Positions 43,277-54,428 of a stretch of 64,000 bases of DNA are shown here, in pieces. The DNA comes from Isochrysis galbana (Eukaryota; Haptophyta; Isochrysidales; Isochrysidaceae), in NCBI GenBank assembly GCA_018136815.1, contig CM030932.1, positions 1,777,284 through 1,841,283 on the forward strand, written 5' to 3'. The notes under the pieces were generated by a model. The model did no database searches. It was not told the origin of the DNA and saw only the letters and a program-made list of their open reading frames with translations. How positions within the stretch are numbered: position 1 is the stretch's first letter; each line of letters opens with the position of its first letter. The translations under genes and the position numbers were made by a program.

Positions 43277-43648
43277 TTACGAGGCATGGATGATGACGAC
43301 CCTGACAAGGAGCTCTTTGGCTAGCGAATCCCGAGCAAACGCCACATGTCCGCTCAACTCATCGGCAACAAGGCAGTTGCATCCCAATGATGAAGATGCG
43401 TGCTCTTGCACAGCCACTTGCGGGAAAGGGCACCTCAAATATCTCAAGACGTCAGCCGACGTTACATGTTTCTCTACTGCGTCACGAATCGCACCGCTGA
43501 GAGCTTCAATACACTTGCTCGTCGCACATCGCCGGTCAATGAGGCTCTCGAAGGATGCGGCATAATCTTCTGCTTCTTTCTCTTCACAACTTGTCGGCTG
43601 CACACGGAGGATGGAGGTCGGAGCTCTTGCAGAACCACTAAGCCACAT
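43277..43648 (-). CDS. Uncertain ORF downstream of H+-pyrophosphatase
   Basis: A 123-codon minus-strand frame with ATG at 43648, beginning about 20 bases after the pyrophosphatase stop. The middle is helical and charged (CEEKEAEDYAASFESLIDRR, then CIEALSGAIRDAVEKH). It has no family signal. It lies in the expected 3' UTR of the upstream gene. It could be a small separate gene, a missed alternative C-terminus or chance. Confidence 0.25.
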   Translation of the reverse strand: MWLSGSARAPTSILRVQPTSCEEKEAEDYAASFESLIDRRCATSKCIEALSGAIRDAVEKHVTSADVLRYLRCPFPQVAVQEHASSSLGCNCLVADELSGHVAFARDSLAKELLVRVVIIHAS

Positions 43649-43666
43649 GAAGTGTGCTAACAATTC

Positions 43667-46600
43667 TTAGCAGAACGCGGGCGAGTAAGTCGGGCGTGTG
43701 CCCATCAGTGGCGTCGAGGTAGGGCCATCGGCACGCGCGACGAGAAGAGGCTCCTTGAGTGCTAGCGACTTCACCATCGAGGCAGGAGGTGCGAGAGCGC
43801 GTTGGCCGGCGACCAAAGCGCCCATGCCAAGGAGAGCGCCACCGACAAACACGGCGAAGATGGTAATCGGGCCGGCAGCGGCAGCACCGCCGACCACTTC
43901 GGGGAGGGCGATCATTTCAGTTGCAAGCACGGAGACCGCAGATGAGTAGGCGGGCACGTACGGGGCGATGAGGCCGCGGCCGCCGTTGATGGCCATGAAA
44001 AGTTGTGCGAACACCACGGAGATGATGGCCATGAGCTTCATCAAGATGTTGAGGGCGGGGCCAGAGGTATCCTTGAGTGGGTCGCCAACGGTGTCCCCGG
44101 TGACCGCCGCCTTGAAGATCTGGCTCATCTTAGTGTTGACGCGGCCTCCTGAGACGGTATCCGGTTCCAGCTTGCCGATGAGAGCATCCATGGCGCCCTT
44201 CGAGATGTATTTCTTCGCGTTGTCCCATGCACCTCCCGTGTTGGACGCAGAGATGGCCATCTACTCCGTTTACCAGGATGGCCAAGAATGGGAAGGGCAG
44301 AAGGGCGATTACTTTCGCGCGGTGACGTCGGGCCATGCCTAGCCAATGCGCGAGGGATAGGGTCCAGTAGGCCACAGGCGGGATCAGCGTTTGGCTCACC
44401 TGGATGCCTGAGGCAATGCCACCTGCAAGGAGGCCAGTGACGGCGCGAGTGCCGAAGAACACGCCGCACAGGACGGGGGAAAGCATCACCAACGCGCCTG
44501 GGGCGATCATCTGACAGGACAGGTCGGTGGAGTAGATGGATGGGAAGCGGAAAGCCAGTTTCGAATTATAATCAGGCGGCCGTGCCCCAGCGCGCCGCAA
44601 GCACACAGGCATGTGCCCACGCCATCCCATCGGGAAAGGGCACCTCCTCGAGCGACGCATCCGTCGAAATCTTGATACAAGTATCATAGTCCGGGCGATC
44701 GGGGTGGTTGGGGATGAGGAGGTTGGGGTTGGCGTCGAACTGGCGCTTGATTTCGATGACCATCGCATTGGCCGCCTTGCCGACTGACTTCATTGTGAGC
44801 GCCGAGAACCAGTAGGGCAGCATCGCGCCTACCAGGAGGCCCGCGAAGGTGAGGGGGTCGAGCAAATCGACTGTCATGTCGCCGCCGCCCATGTCGTTGA
44901 GACGCGTAACAAAGGCACCGAAGAGTGCAAGTCCGACCAGACAAGCAGAGCCAATGGCGAAGCCCTTGCCGATAGCAGCGGTGGTGTTGCCGGCCGCATC
45001 GAGTGCGTCGGTCTTCTCGCGGACGGACGGGTGGAGCTCGCACATCTCGGCGATGCCTCCCGCATTGTCACAGACAGGGCCATAGACGTCGATCGAGAGA
45101 CAAGTGGCAAGGGTGGAGAGCATGCCCAGAGCCGAGAGCGCGATGCCATAAAAGCCCGCGAGGGTGGACGAGGCGAATGCAATGAAGGCGACAATGAGGA
45201 CGGGCACGATGGCCGACTTGTAGCCCAGAGCAAGACCGTAAATGATGTTGGTGGCAGCACCTGTACGGCACGAGTTGGCCACCTCCTGTTTGGGTGGGGG
45301 GAGGGGGCGGGGGATCACAGGGGCGCCGTTCATACGCTAGGCTCGAGTCGACATGACAAATGCGACTAAAGCATCCGGTCATCACCTGGACCGGCGAGTA
45401 GGAGAACGACGTGTAATACTCAGTAATGAAGCCAATGGCACAACCGCCCCAGAGGCCGAAGCCGACGCAGAAGAAGGCCTTGAGTGGCGATGAGCAGACA
45501 CCATTGATCACAAAGCCACCGACACAGGAGCCGCACGTTGCAGCTGGAAGGAAGAAATGGGCGAGTAAATAGATGGTGGGCGTCATAAGGAGCGTTGAGA
45601 CGAAGAGCTGCATTTTGAGTGCAGACTCAATACCACGCTCATCCTTAACCGGAAGGAGGTCAGTGGCAACAAACGAGGTGATGAGGCACACGATGATGCC
45701 AGCGCCGGAGATGGTCAATGGGAAGAGGAGCGCGCCCCATCCCGCCGCGACGATCATTGGAGAGGAGGCGCCAACGAGCAGCGCAGCGCATGAGGCCTCG
45801 CCGAATGAGCCAAAGAGATCTGAACCCATACCGGCGACATCGCCCACATTGTCACCCACATTGTCAGCGATGGTGCCTGGGTTGTGAGGATCGTCCTCAG
45901 GCAAGTTCTCGACAACCTGTGGATCGGGCCATCCGGAGTGCCGCTCGGTGCGTGGGGTTCCTGCGCACATGCTCTGTGGGTAAAGGCCGGGGCAGGCAAA
46001 CTACGCACCTTGCCGGCAAGATCGGCGCCCACATCTGCCGCCTTGGTGTAGATGCCGCCACCCACACGGCCAAACATGGCGATGGATGAGCCGCCTAGAC
46101 CGAAGCCGGCAATGCATTCCATGAGGCGGAGGGTGCCGACCTCGTCGTCAGAGAAGAAGGGACGCAAAGCGATTATGAGGAAGTAGAGCGACATCAGCGC
46201 GACGCCGGTGAGCGAGAAGCCCATGACGCCACCGGCGCGGAAGGCTGTGTTGAATGAGTGTGTCCAGCCATGTGGAGCAGGTGCACAAGCGCCAACTGTG
46301 CAACGAGCATTGGAGAAGACGGCGACACGCATACCGATAAAGCCCGAGATGATGGACGTGATGGCCCCAACAGCAAATGAGATAGCTGACATCGTTCCGT
46401 TGGACCAGGTCCACACACCTGCCTCGTCTTTGGTGGCCCATGATATGAGTAGTGTGATGCCTGCCGAGACAACGACAACAAAAACAGCACATAGGCGGTA
46501 CTCTGCATTGAGGAACGAGGACGCCCCCAGCGTGATGGCCGCGTACAGCTCGACAAGCTTGGCATTTTGCTCCGCCGACTCGGCACTTCGTGACGCACCC

Positions 46601-46985
46601 GGCGCGGAGGTGACGTCGAGAAGCACCGCTGCTACTTGACGGAGGAGGAAGATGGAGAAAAGGACACCTGTGCACAACGGGGGGGGGGGAGGGGGAGATT
46701 TGGGGCTTCTTTCCTCGATGGCCGTGTGCGGGGGAGAGGGCGGGGGGCGGGGCGGCAAAATTGAGGAGGGTGAGGAAGGGGTCAGCCGCTTGGCGGATGG
46801 CACGCTTGGCGGATGGCACGCTCGCTTCGCGGGGCGTGCAGCCCGTGCATCGCCACAGTGCACTCGCTGCGCTTTGGCGCACCGATGATGCCTGTGGTGA
46901 TGATCAGGATGGGTGCAGGCAGGTCGGAAGCGGCGGCGACGACACCGCCGTGTACGCACGAGCCGGTCGCGAGGATCTCGTCCAT
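43667..46985 (-). CDS. Membrane-bound proton-pumping pyrophosphatase (type I, K+-dependent)
   Basis: Six minus-strand exons join with consistent phase: 46985-46883, 46667-46009, 45916-45386, 45285-44644, 44510-44400 and 44260-43667, giving about 879 residues. It hydrolyses pyrophosphate to pump H+ into vacuoles or acidic vesicles. Diagnostic segments are DVGADLAGK (246-254), [19 protein letters not shown] and [45 protein letters not shown] (Ala at 534 where K+-independent pumps have Lys), STDASLEE and [17 protein letters not shown]. The start at 46985 yields a first transmembrane segment completed across intron 1 ([13 protein letters not shown] then [11 protein letters not shown]), as in plant pumps. 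The C-terminus runs about 100 residues beyond the usual end, with at least one further hydrophobic segment ([20 protein letters not shown]). A G/C minisatellite lies just upstream. Confidence 0.93.
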
Positions 46986-47089
46986 CTGCACTGAGCCGAT
47001 CGCGGGTGCCTCTGGGAGAGACGACGGGGGGAGGGGACGAGGGGACGAAAGGGCCGAGCGGTGCGGGTGGGGCCGAGGGGGCCGAGGAG
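46986..47089. other. 5' flank of H+-pyrophosphatase
   Basis: Short flank whose frame stays open upstream of the ATG at 46985 only because of Pro/Ser-rich composition. No promoter element is recognised. Confidence 0.35.
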
Positions 47090-47640
47090 TGCGGGGGGGG
47101 AGGGGGGAGAGTCGCGGCGCGACGATTGCGCCCGCGCGGGGGGAAGGCGCGCGGGGGGGGAGGCGCGCGCGCGGGGGGGGGGGAGGCGCGGGGGGGGGGG
47201 AGGCGCGCGGGGGGGGGGAAGGCGCGGGGGGGGGAAGGCGCGGGGGGGGGGAGGCGCGCGGGGGGGGAAGGCGCGCGGGGGGGAAGGCGCGCGGGGGAGG
47301 AGGCGCGGGGGGGGAAGGCGCGCGGGAGGGGGGGGAAGGCGCGGGGGGGGGAGGCGCGCGGGGGAGGAGGCGCGGGGGGGGAAGGCGCGCGGGAGGGGGG
47401 GAAGGCGCGGGGGGGGGAGGCGCGCGGGGGGGGGGGGGGGGGGGGGCGCCGTCGGGGAGCGGGGGAGGGCGGGGAGAGGGGAGAGGGGGAGGCTCCCCCC
47501 CCACCCCCCGCCTCCCCCCCTCCCCCACGCCTCCCCCACCAGCCGGGCTTTCCCGCCCTGCCCCCCCCCTCCCCCCCTCCCCCCCCGCCCCCTCCCGCCC
47601 CGCGCCGTCGCCGCTTCCCCCCGCCGCCCCCCCCCCCCCA
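47090..47640. repeat. GGCGCGCGGGGGGGGA minisatellite and C-runs
   Basis: More than 15 imperfect units of GGCGCG(CG)GGGGGGGGA run over about 47140-47430, followed by a 24-base G-run, then C-rich DNA to 47640. Long Gly/Arg and Pro frames in every phase are artefacts. The array begins about 100-150 bp upstream of the H+-pyrophosphatase ATG. Confidence 0.9.
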
Positions 47641-48605
47641 AGTTATCGACCGACCAGGGGTAGAGCAGAGGTAGTACTTTACAAGATTTCATCTCGGAAA
47701 ACCTAATCACTTGCTGAATACCTTTCTTCCTCCCCCACAAGACACAAGGCAACTCGCGATTTTACGGTGATTCTACGAAGAGAGAAGAGAGCATTCGTGA
47801 GCGGGTACTCTTCCGTTGCCCCCCTCTCTCGCTCTCGCTCTCTTCGTCGGTGATCGGCGGTGGCAGGCGGTGAGCGGTGAGGCGGTGACGTCAGAGATCC
47901 GCGCCAAGTACGATGCACTTCTTGCTACTAGCACCCCCGTCGAGAGGCTACACACTCTCGGGAAAGCGAGTGACTGGCCGGCCAGCAGCCAGCAGCGCGC
48001 CGACTCGCGCGCCGGCGGCCCCCGCCAGACACCACAAATGCAAATGCACAGGCACAGGGCAACAGGGCAACAGGGCAACAGGGCATCTAGGGGCCACCTG
48101 GACAGTCGCGCCAATCGCGCAGGCCGCGCGCCGAAACCTCGTCGAAATCAACCATCCGCCATCCGCCGAGCCCTTTTGAACGTTGAGCCGTCGCCGAGGG
48201 ACGAGGGAGGCCCGGAGAGCCCAACTTCGAACCGATGCCGGGCGCTCTACGCTCTGCGTGCTGCGTGCCCAGAGCCCAGAGGCTGCAACCTCAGGTTTGG
48301 TTATTTTTTTGACAAATGCCCCCATGAAATGAATATAAACATTTAAGGACAAGACACCCCCCCTTCCCCCCCGACAGATTTTTAGATTTTTGGGGGTGGT
48401 GATATGGCAAATGAGGCAAAGCTTAGGGGTAGAATTGTAGAAGGTGTAGAAAATGGCAATGGGGAGGGGGGGTAAAAAAAAGGGGGGAACCTCAAGTTGC
48501 ACCCTCGCTCCGCGTTTTCGTCGACGATCCATCCAAATGCCCCCCCACCACCTCCTCCACCCCCTCCCCTCGCCATATGGCGACTCTTCCTCTTCCCGCG
48601 CATCA
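47641..48605. other. No supported gene; dispersed repeat at 48095-48250
   Basis: The dispersed block shared with 10012-10487 ('GACAGTCGCGCCAATCGCGC', 'GGAGGCCCGGAGAGCCCAAC', 'CGACGATCCATCC' near 48521) is embedded here. The rest is AT-rich runs and shadow frames. Confidence 0.5.
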
Positions 48606-49163
48606 TCACAGCAGGGTGACCTCGACCTTGAGCTTCCTCAGCTGTGAGAGCATTGGCTGGCGCTCCGCGCCAATCAGGTTGCGCGAGAGGTCCACCGATG
48701 ACAGCCGAGAGCTCTGCGCCAGCTCGCACAAGCGTTCACCCTCGCAGGGCCGATACGGTTGCGGTTGAGCACAGGAGCCTCTTCATCCTCCAGCATGCGC
48801 CGGCCTCGGGCGCGCGACAGATCATGTCTCATGTCAAGTGTCAAGTGTCAAGCAGTGTAAGTGTGTAAGGTGTAAGGTGTAAGTAAAGTGTAAGTGCTGT
48901 CAAGGGACTCGTGCCGTCGAAAACCGCATTTGACAGACGCACGACGCACGGGTGAGAGGTTGGCGGAGACGTCGAAGGTACTCCACTCGATGCGCGAGAG
49001 GCGTGGCAGCGCGGCCTTCGAGAGCGTGCGGAGGACATCGCCGCCTGCGTATCCCAAGCGCAGCCGGGGGGGCCGGAGCAAGGGCGGGAGGAGGAGGAGT
49101 CGGGAGGAGGAGGAGGAGGAGGAGGAGCCGAGGACCGAGGAGCCGAGAAGCGAGGAGCCTCAT
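48606..49163 (-). pseudogene. Leucine-rich-repeat-like C-terminal fragment
   Basis: On the minus strand two separated frames look like ribonuclease-inhibitor-type LRR units. One (about 49081-48900) contains 'LRTLSKAALPRLSRIEWSTF' and DVSANLSPVRRASVKCGF. The other (about 48763-48606, stop TGA) contains 'ERLCELAQSSRLSSVDLSRN' and LIGAERQPMLSQLRKLKVEV. A short intron could join them, with the stretch 48770-48900 between. Upstream (above 49163) the sequence is GAGGAG-rich and I find no further exons, so it may be a remnant or the end of an unresolved gene. Confidence 0.35.
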
Positions 49164-49625
49164 CGGGGGAGCCGTGCGCCGTGCGTGGCCAGCCCTCCGA
49201 CAGAGGGAGGGGGCTCGATCGCTGGCGGAGCTCCTGGAAGGAGCGCGCGACAGCGAAAGAACGAAGTCCGAACAAGGAGGTACCTTCCTTCCTCCTCACT
49301 GCTAACGAGGGTTACTATTAAACCGGAGTACTTTTGTTCTTTTTTTTGCTCTCGGGAGCGCCTACTCTCAGGACTAAGCTTCCGAGGGCGGAGCGGGGCG
49401 TGCGGCGCGCCGGCGGAGTCGCCGTGCGTGGCCTGCTCTCCAAGGGAGAGGGCTCTACCGCTGCCTGAGGGGCTGACCGAAGAGCGGCGTCGCTGGCAGC
49501 GAGAGAGGGGAATCCGGAGAGAAGAGTCCAGATCCCTTGCGCAGTGTGAACGGTGTTACTTGAAACCCTAAGGAACAGGCAACTAGCGGCTGGCGCTGGC
49601 AGCTGCGTCCATCGATCGCCCTCCG
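49164..49625. other. 5' flank of EngB-type gene
   Basis: GGAGGAGGA runs at 49090-49140, and two related blocks ('CCGTGCGTGGCC..CTCC..GAGGGAG.GGGCTC' at 49168-49225 and 49418-49455), suggesting a local duplication. No gene. Confidence 0.4.
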
Positions 49626-50763
49626 ATGTGGTCAATGGCGCTGCGACGCGGCTCGGTCGCCTTACATGGTCCTCACGTCGCGCGACGAGGCCGCGCGAGC
49701 CTCACAGAAAGTTTTGCCGAGCTGGCTCTCGGGACCGGGCGGAGGGGCGAGCGGTCTGACAGCCTGACTGACGAGATGCGCGAGGAGCGAGCGATGCATG
49801 CGCTCCGGATAGAGAACAGCGATGCCGATCCCGCCACACTGGCCATGATCCGCAGGCTTCGTCTTGGCCGTGAGAAAGGCTGGCACGACCAGAAGCGTGC
49901 AAGCCAGCGCAAGGCGAAGCTGAGTGCACGGCTCGCCCACCCCGCCGTCGAGCTTGGCAAGACTAGTGGCCTCACTGGTGATGACCTGCTAAAGGTGCGC
50001 CTGCGGCACGTCAGTACCGTACCCGAGCAGTCGTCACTCTTCCCACCCACACTTGGGCCAGGTCAACCGCTACAGGCTGCCTGAGGTAGCGCTGTTCGGC
50101 CATTCCAACTGTGGCAAATCGGCGCTGCTCAATGCCCTCGTCGGTGTCCGTGCTCGCACTGGTATTGCTGAAGTCGACTCGCGCGCAGGATGGACGATGC
50201 GGCTCCACTTCTACTGGGTGCGCCCGCGTGGTCTGCTCGACAAGGCTGCCGCGGGTGCGGAGCGTGGCGCCGTGCTGGTCGACACTCCGGGCTACGGCCA
50301 TGCAGTTGGAGAACGTGCAGAACTCCGCCATTGGCGCTCGCTCATTGACACATACATCGACGCCTCGCCCTCGCTCCGTCTCGCCCTTCTCCTTATCGAC
50401 TGCACGCGCGGGCTCTGTGACGCTGACCGGAGAGTGCTTCGTCTTCTGAGCGCGCGGGGCGTGCGCACTATCGCCGCGCTTACCAAGTGCGACCTGCTCG
50501 CTCCTGACCCGCTTGCACGCTCTCATCGCGTGGTTTTAGCACAAATTGACGAGGCCAACCGACGCCGGGACGGCGCGCCCGTAGACCCGCGCGGCGCACG
50601 GCTGTCGCTCCTCTCGTCGCACTTCTACACTGGCATTGAACAACTCTGGGATGAGCTCGACCACGAGCTGGGGCTACAGATGCCATGTGGTGACCAAATT
50701 GACAGCGGGCGTTGTGGCAGCCATGGGCGAACTATCGTCGAGCGGCGTAATGATCATATGTAG
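49626..50763 (+). CDS. EngB/YihA-type GTP-binding protein, organelle-targeted
   Basis: Two exons, 49626-49994 and 50062-50763, are split by a 67-base intron; together they encode 356 residues. The second exon carries the G domain: G1 GHSNCGKS (136-143), an AGWT-type switch I at 165-168, G3 DTPGYG (197-202) and G4 TKCD (264-267). The motifs and LLNALVG..ART spacing match the EngB/YihA (GTPBP8) branch of TRAFAC GTPases, which assist large-subunit ribosome assembly. The first exon is Arg-rich (MWSMALRRGSVALHGPHVAR), typical of a mitochondrial or plastid transit peptide, followed by a charged helical region not found in bacterial EngB. An ATG at 49626 precedes it; another Met lies at residue 4. 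The ribosome role is inferred from the family. Confidence 0.87.
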
Positions 50764-51352
50764 CAGACGGCCGGGGGAGGGGAGCTGGCAGGGAGCTGGA
50801 CCATTGCTTTGCGCGAGACCGTCGAGGTGGAGATGCCTGTTGCGGCATTGCCCCGGAAAGTGTAGGCGACTGCGTGCGTGCTACTTTGGTAAGTCGCAAA
50901 TGAGCCGAATAAGTAATTGCGACGTTGACATTGAAATAAGTTGCGGGAGGTGGGCGACTGGTTGCGGGCTATCGTGCATCGTGATCCCGCAGGCGTAGGA
51001 CCTTTTCGCAGCGCGTCTCCATCCTCAATGCGAGAGGCACTTGACTTATGGCTGGCCAACCACGCTAGCTACTTTTATACATAGGGGTGTCGCAATCATC
51101 ACAAATGATGCGATTTAGGGTCTTGCTTTTGCGTTGTCTTCATGGTGTGCCCGAAGCCCAGGTCTGCCCGTGGGCGTTAGGGTCGCCCTAACCTCATTTG
51201 CTCATTTGGCGCTTCATGTTATGCGTTGTTCCCCCTTGGGCCTATCCGCTATTTTTTTGCCATGTTTGGAGGTACAGGTGTGGGTGCCGCGAGGGGTTTT
51301 GCTTCGTAGGGCGTAGGCGTAGGGCGTTGTTGATGTTTGACTCTTCAAAAAA
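50764..51352. other. No supported gene
   Basis: 3' flank of the GTPase gene and ordinary sequence. No frame with family signal. Confidence 0.45.
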
Positions 51353-51520
51353 AACTTCATAATATTCTTCCCGCGCACGCGACTCTGGACTCTGGCCCCA
51401 CTACTTTCACGCAAGGGTTCTACACCCCCACTCCCCCGGCCCTTCCCCCCTCCCCCCCCCCCCCATCTGGCGACTCCCCACTCGCCCCACGTGCACTCCT
51501 AGCTAGGGGGATAGGGGATA
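51353..51520 (+). repeat. Family-B repeat, degraded copy
   Basis: 'CATAATATTCTTCCCGCGCA' then 'ACACCCCCACTCCCCCGGCC', 'CCCATCTGGCGACTCCCC' and 'GGGGGATAGGGGATAGGG'. Same order as 25009-25150. Confidence 0.6.
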
Positions 51521-51535
51521 GGGATTGTGATGGGC

Positions 51536-52083
51536 TGTGTAGAGCTGTGGCTGTGGTGCGACTGGGTGTGAGTGGGAGGTGAGAAGTAACATGGGATGTA
51601 TGGCTCACTTGGAGCGTGGGAGGGGAGACAACAGGGAGCGAAGGAGCACACGGGGACGGGGCTGGGACCGTGGGCACACTCTCGGTCGACATGGGGCGTC
51701 GCGGCACAAGGACGGAGACGAGGAGCAGACGGGAGAGGCACGGGGGGGCGCTCGAGCGGCGATGCTGAGCGTTCTTGGGACACCGAGGGAAAATGTCACG
51801 CGCGGGGGGAAGGGAATCGCGCGGGAAAGACCTAGACAAAAGGAGGCCGGAAACTCAAGGAAGCACTCGGGGAGAAACGGGAGGGGAGAGAGGGGGGAGG
51901 GCTTCCGCGGGGGAGCCGGGGAGAGGAGAGGAGAAGGGAGGGGGGGCGGACCGATACGGCACGATACGGGAAGAAGGGAGCTGGGGCGCGGCGACGGAGA
52001 GGGAGTCGCGCGGGAAGAGGGAAGACCTAAAAATGGAACATACGAGGGGGAAGTGTACAAGGCCCCCCCCTTTACCCGCGACA
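51536..52083 (-). repeat. Copia 3' LTR
   Basis: On the minus strand it begins TGTCGCGGGTAAAGGGGG at 52083, directly preceded by a polypurine tract (eight Gs after GCATC), which is the canonical PPT/3' LTR junction. It lies downstream of the copia RNase H stop (52164). A related, inverted LTR is at 62758-63295. The lower end is set where homology fades near 'CACAGCTCTACACAGCCC' and is approximate. A 535-codon plus-strand frame through it is antisense noise. Confidence 0.75.
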
Positions 52084-52163
52084 CCCCCCCCGATGCGAGA
52101 GCCGGTGTCGGGGCGGCGCGCGCATCGCAGAAGGCGGGGAGAGGGGAGACGGGGCCGAATGAT

Positions 52164-52793
52164 TCAGGCAGAGGCATGGGCCCAGGCGTTGGTGGCGTAG
52201 CGAACGCATGCGTCGAGCTTGCGCTTGGGGAGCCACTTCGTCAGGAAATCGGCCGCCATGTGCTCTGTGCCGACGTGGCGGAGGGCGACTTCGCCGGCGG
52301 CAACGCGCTGGAGGAGCGTGTGATATCGGCGCATGAAGTGGCGCGCGCGGGAGGGGGCGGATCGCAGCGAGCCGACGCGCATGTTGGCGAGGTTGTCGGT
52401 CCCGATGAGGGTAGGCCCCTCAAGCGGGACGCCGATGGCGCGCAAGATCTCGCGCGCGTAGGAGACGCCTTCGGCGGCCTTGCAGGAGGCGATGCCCTCA
52501 GCCTCCATGGAAGAGTCGACGACGAGTGCGAGCTTTTTTGTCTGGTGCATGACGGCGCCGCCGCCGAAAGTGAGCAAGACGGCGTAGATGTTGCGGTCGC
52601 CCCACGTGGCGTCGGCGAGGGCTTCGAGGTGCGCGGGGGCGGGCTCAGACAGATCGACGTGGGCGGCGATGGCGGCCGTGAAGCGCGGAGAAGAGGAGAG
52701 AGCGAGGCCGCCGTAGGTGATGCCAACGTCCCGCTCGTGGTGGACGATTGCGAGGACGGCCCGGGCGACGTCGTAGCTCGATCCATAATACAA
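52164..52793 (-). pseudogene. Ty1/copia RNase H domain, 5'-truncated
   Basis: The minus-strand frame (about 210 codons, stop at 52164) holds the copia RNase H: 'LADATWGDRNIYAVLLTFGG' with ADATW, 'KLALVVDSSMEAEGIASCKA' with SSMEAE, 'PTLIGTDNLANMRV', 'HFMRRYHTLLQRVAAGEVAL' and 'HVGTEHMAADFLTKWLPKRK'. This region is intact to the stop, but integrase and RT are absent upstream of about 52793. The polypurine tract and 3' LTR follow. Confidence 0.9.
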
Positions 52794-53399
52794 GCAAACA
52801 CTTCAGCGCGCGGAGACAGATGTCCGTTGTCATACGAAAACAGGAGTTTCATTGAAGAATACCAAATGAAGGGTAACGGAGCGAGAGAGATCGAATTGAG
52901 GCGATTCTCAACAACGGTATCTGGATATATGACGGATAACCGGGTACCTGGAAGTATCTGGTATGCCAGGATTTACTATCTGGATATCCGGCTGCCTGGT
53001 AGCGCGGCGCACGATCCCTATCTGGATACCTGGATCCGTCTACTTAATAGGCAAAGATACCTATTATCTGGATATCTGGTAAACCGGTTACGGGTCTTAC
53101 TCGGTGCACTTGCACCATGGGACGGATGCGCGCCTAGTCGCCACCATCGTGAGGAAGACGAGGGCGAGGAGAGAGCTGGAGGGTGAGCGAGGAGGGAGGA
53201 GGGAGGCAGGCAGTAGGAGCCTTCTCTCTCTGGTAGGTCGATGAGAGGAGGGCGAAGGGGAGAGGGGGGAGGGGACCGGGGGGGGGGGGGGGAGAGAGAG
53301 AGAGAGACCAAAAGACATACCAGTTGTTTACGTTAGTGTTCTCGCCATATACGGTAATATATGGTGTTTTCGCAATATATGGTAATAATTCCCCGGTCC
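52794..53399. repeat. TATCTGGATA degenerate tandem and low-complexity
   Basis: 52920-53090 has repeated CTGGATAT/TATCTGG words (at least seven). 53120-53315 is GA/G-rich. 53340-53390 has two ATATATGGTAATA-like palindromic words. No gene. Confidence 0.6.
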
Positions 53400-54074
53400 C
53401 AGGGGGTGTCCCCATGGTTCCCGACCGCCCTCCGCGCCCAGAGTTCCCCCGCGGAAGGAGTGAACGCACGGCGCCCTAAGGACGGCTCGTATGTTGCGTC
53501 CGACTCAGTGTAGCCTTGCTCCTCATCTGAGGGCGGCTCCTGAGTGGCAGGGGAGGTCGAGGTATGTGAGGCCATGGGTGGGTCCGATCGAGCTTGTGGC
53601 AGAAGAGTGTGATGTGCGCCCCTAGACGCACCCAAGCAGATTCCCTTCTGTGTGGTCATGTGTTGTGGTGTTGGGGGGTTAGTGCCATTGTGCGTTCTGC
53701 TGTTGGTTTTGGTTTTGGATTTGTGCCCATAAGGGCCACCCGGTCTCGGGCCGCGCTGCCGGGGCAGCGCGGCCGTCCCCAGGGTGGGAGAGGCCTCTGC
53801 CATAAGGCATGCCTGGTGGCTGTGTTGTTCGTCTTGTGTGGTGCTGGTCCTCTGTGTTCTACAGCTTGTGACCCACCATGGGGAGGGCCAGCATGGCTGC
53901 AGTGGCTGGTGTGGCCGGGGCCACGGGCCGTGCGGCGCGACCGGGGTCGCGCTCACCTGCTCGGCCTCTGCGGGCGGACGCGGTCGCTTCGCTTGCGACA
54001 GCTCCATGGGTGCCGGGGGGGGTCCCCGCGGCGGGGGACCCGAAGGAGAGGTGGGGAGCGGCGGCGCGCTCCAT
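53400..54074 (-). pseudogene. LINE ORF1 N-terminal fragment, frameshifted
   Basis: The ATG at 54074 (MERAAAPHLSFGSP) equals the starts of the copies at 7096 and 11481. The frame shifts after about 20 codons and continues as 'AKRPRPPAEAEQVSATPVAP' and 'GPWPRPHQPLQPCWPS', then an acidic linker (SDEEQGYTESDATYEP). The folded domain is missing beyond about 53400. The upstream leader (54075-54100) is a degraded AACTAACTTTATAGTTGG. Confidence 0.7.
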
Positions 54075-54219
54075 GGTGACCAACTATAAAGTTAGTTGAA
54101 TCAAGCAAACAACTAATCAAACAACGTAGAAATCGAACTCAGACGGAGCTAAGCACAAATCCAAAACACACCCCAAGTCACGTGTGCACCATAAGGACGA
54201 CCGAGAGAAAAGTGCCACG

Positions 54220-54428
54220 AGTGAAAAGTACAATAGGCCTGCCCTGAACACGCGTCCGTAACCGGGCCCATGGTAGTGTACCAGGGCCACACCCCCGACA
54301 CCGAAAAGACAAAGGAACGAGGGGGGAAGGGGAGGAAACGGAGGGAGGGGATGAAAAGGGCGATGTCCGCTATGTGGAGGTAGAGACCGAGTAGCGATAG
54401 GTGTGTAGCCCTGAATCTTCAGATCTTT
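54220..54428 (+). repeat. LINE 3' end, plus orientation
   Basis: 'GCCTGCCCTGAACACGCGTC', 'GTGTACCAGGGCC', the GA-rich block and the terminus 'TGTGTAGCCCTGAATCTTCA'. Near-perfect reverse-complement match to 4430-4630. Confidence 0.75.

Noticed and set aside
46782-47752. Long Pro/Ala and Gly/Arg frames
   Set aside because: Produced by the G-rich minisatellite; only the segment 46985-46883 is supported, as exon 1 of the pyrophosphatase.
51579-53186. 535-codon plus-strand open frame
   Set aside because: It is antisense to the copia 3' LTR and RNase H, is Gly/Arg/Glu-rich and has no domain; the minus strand carries recognisable copia motifs.
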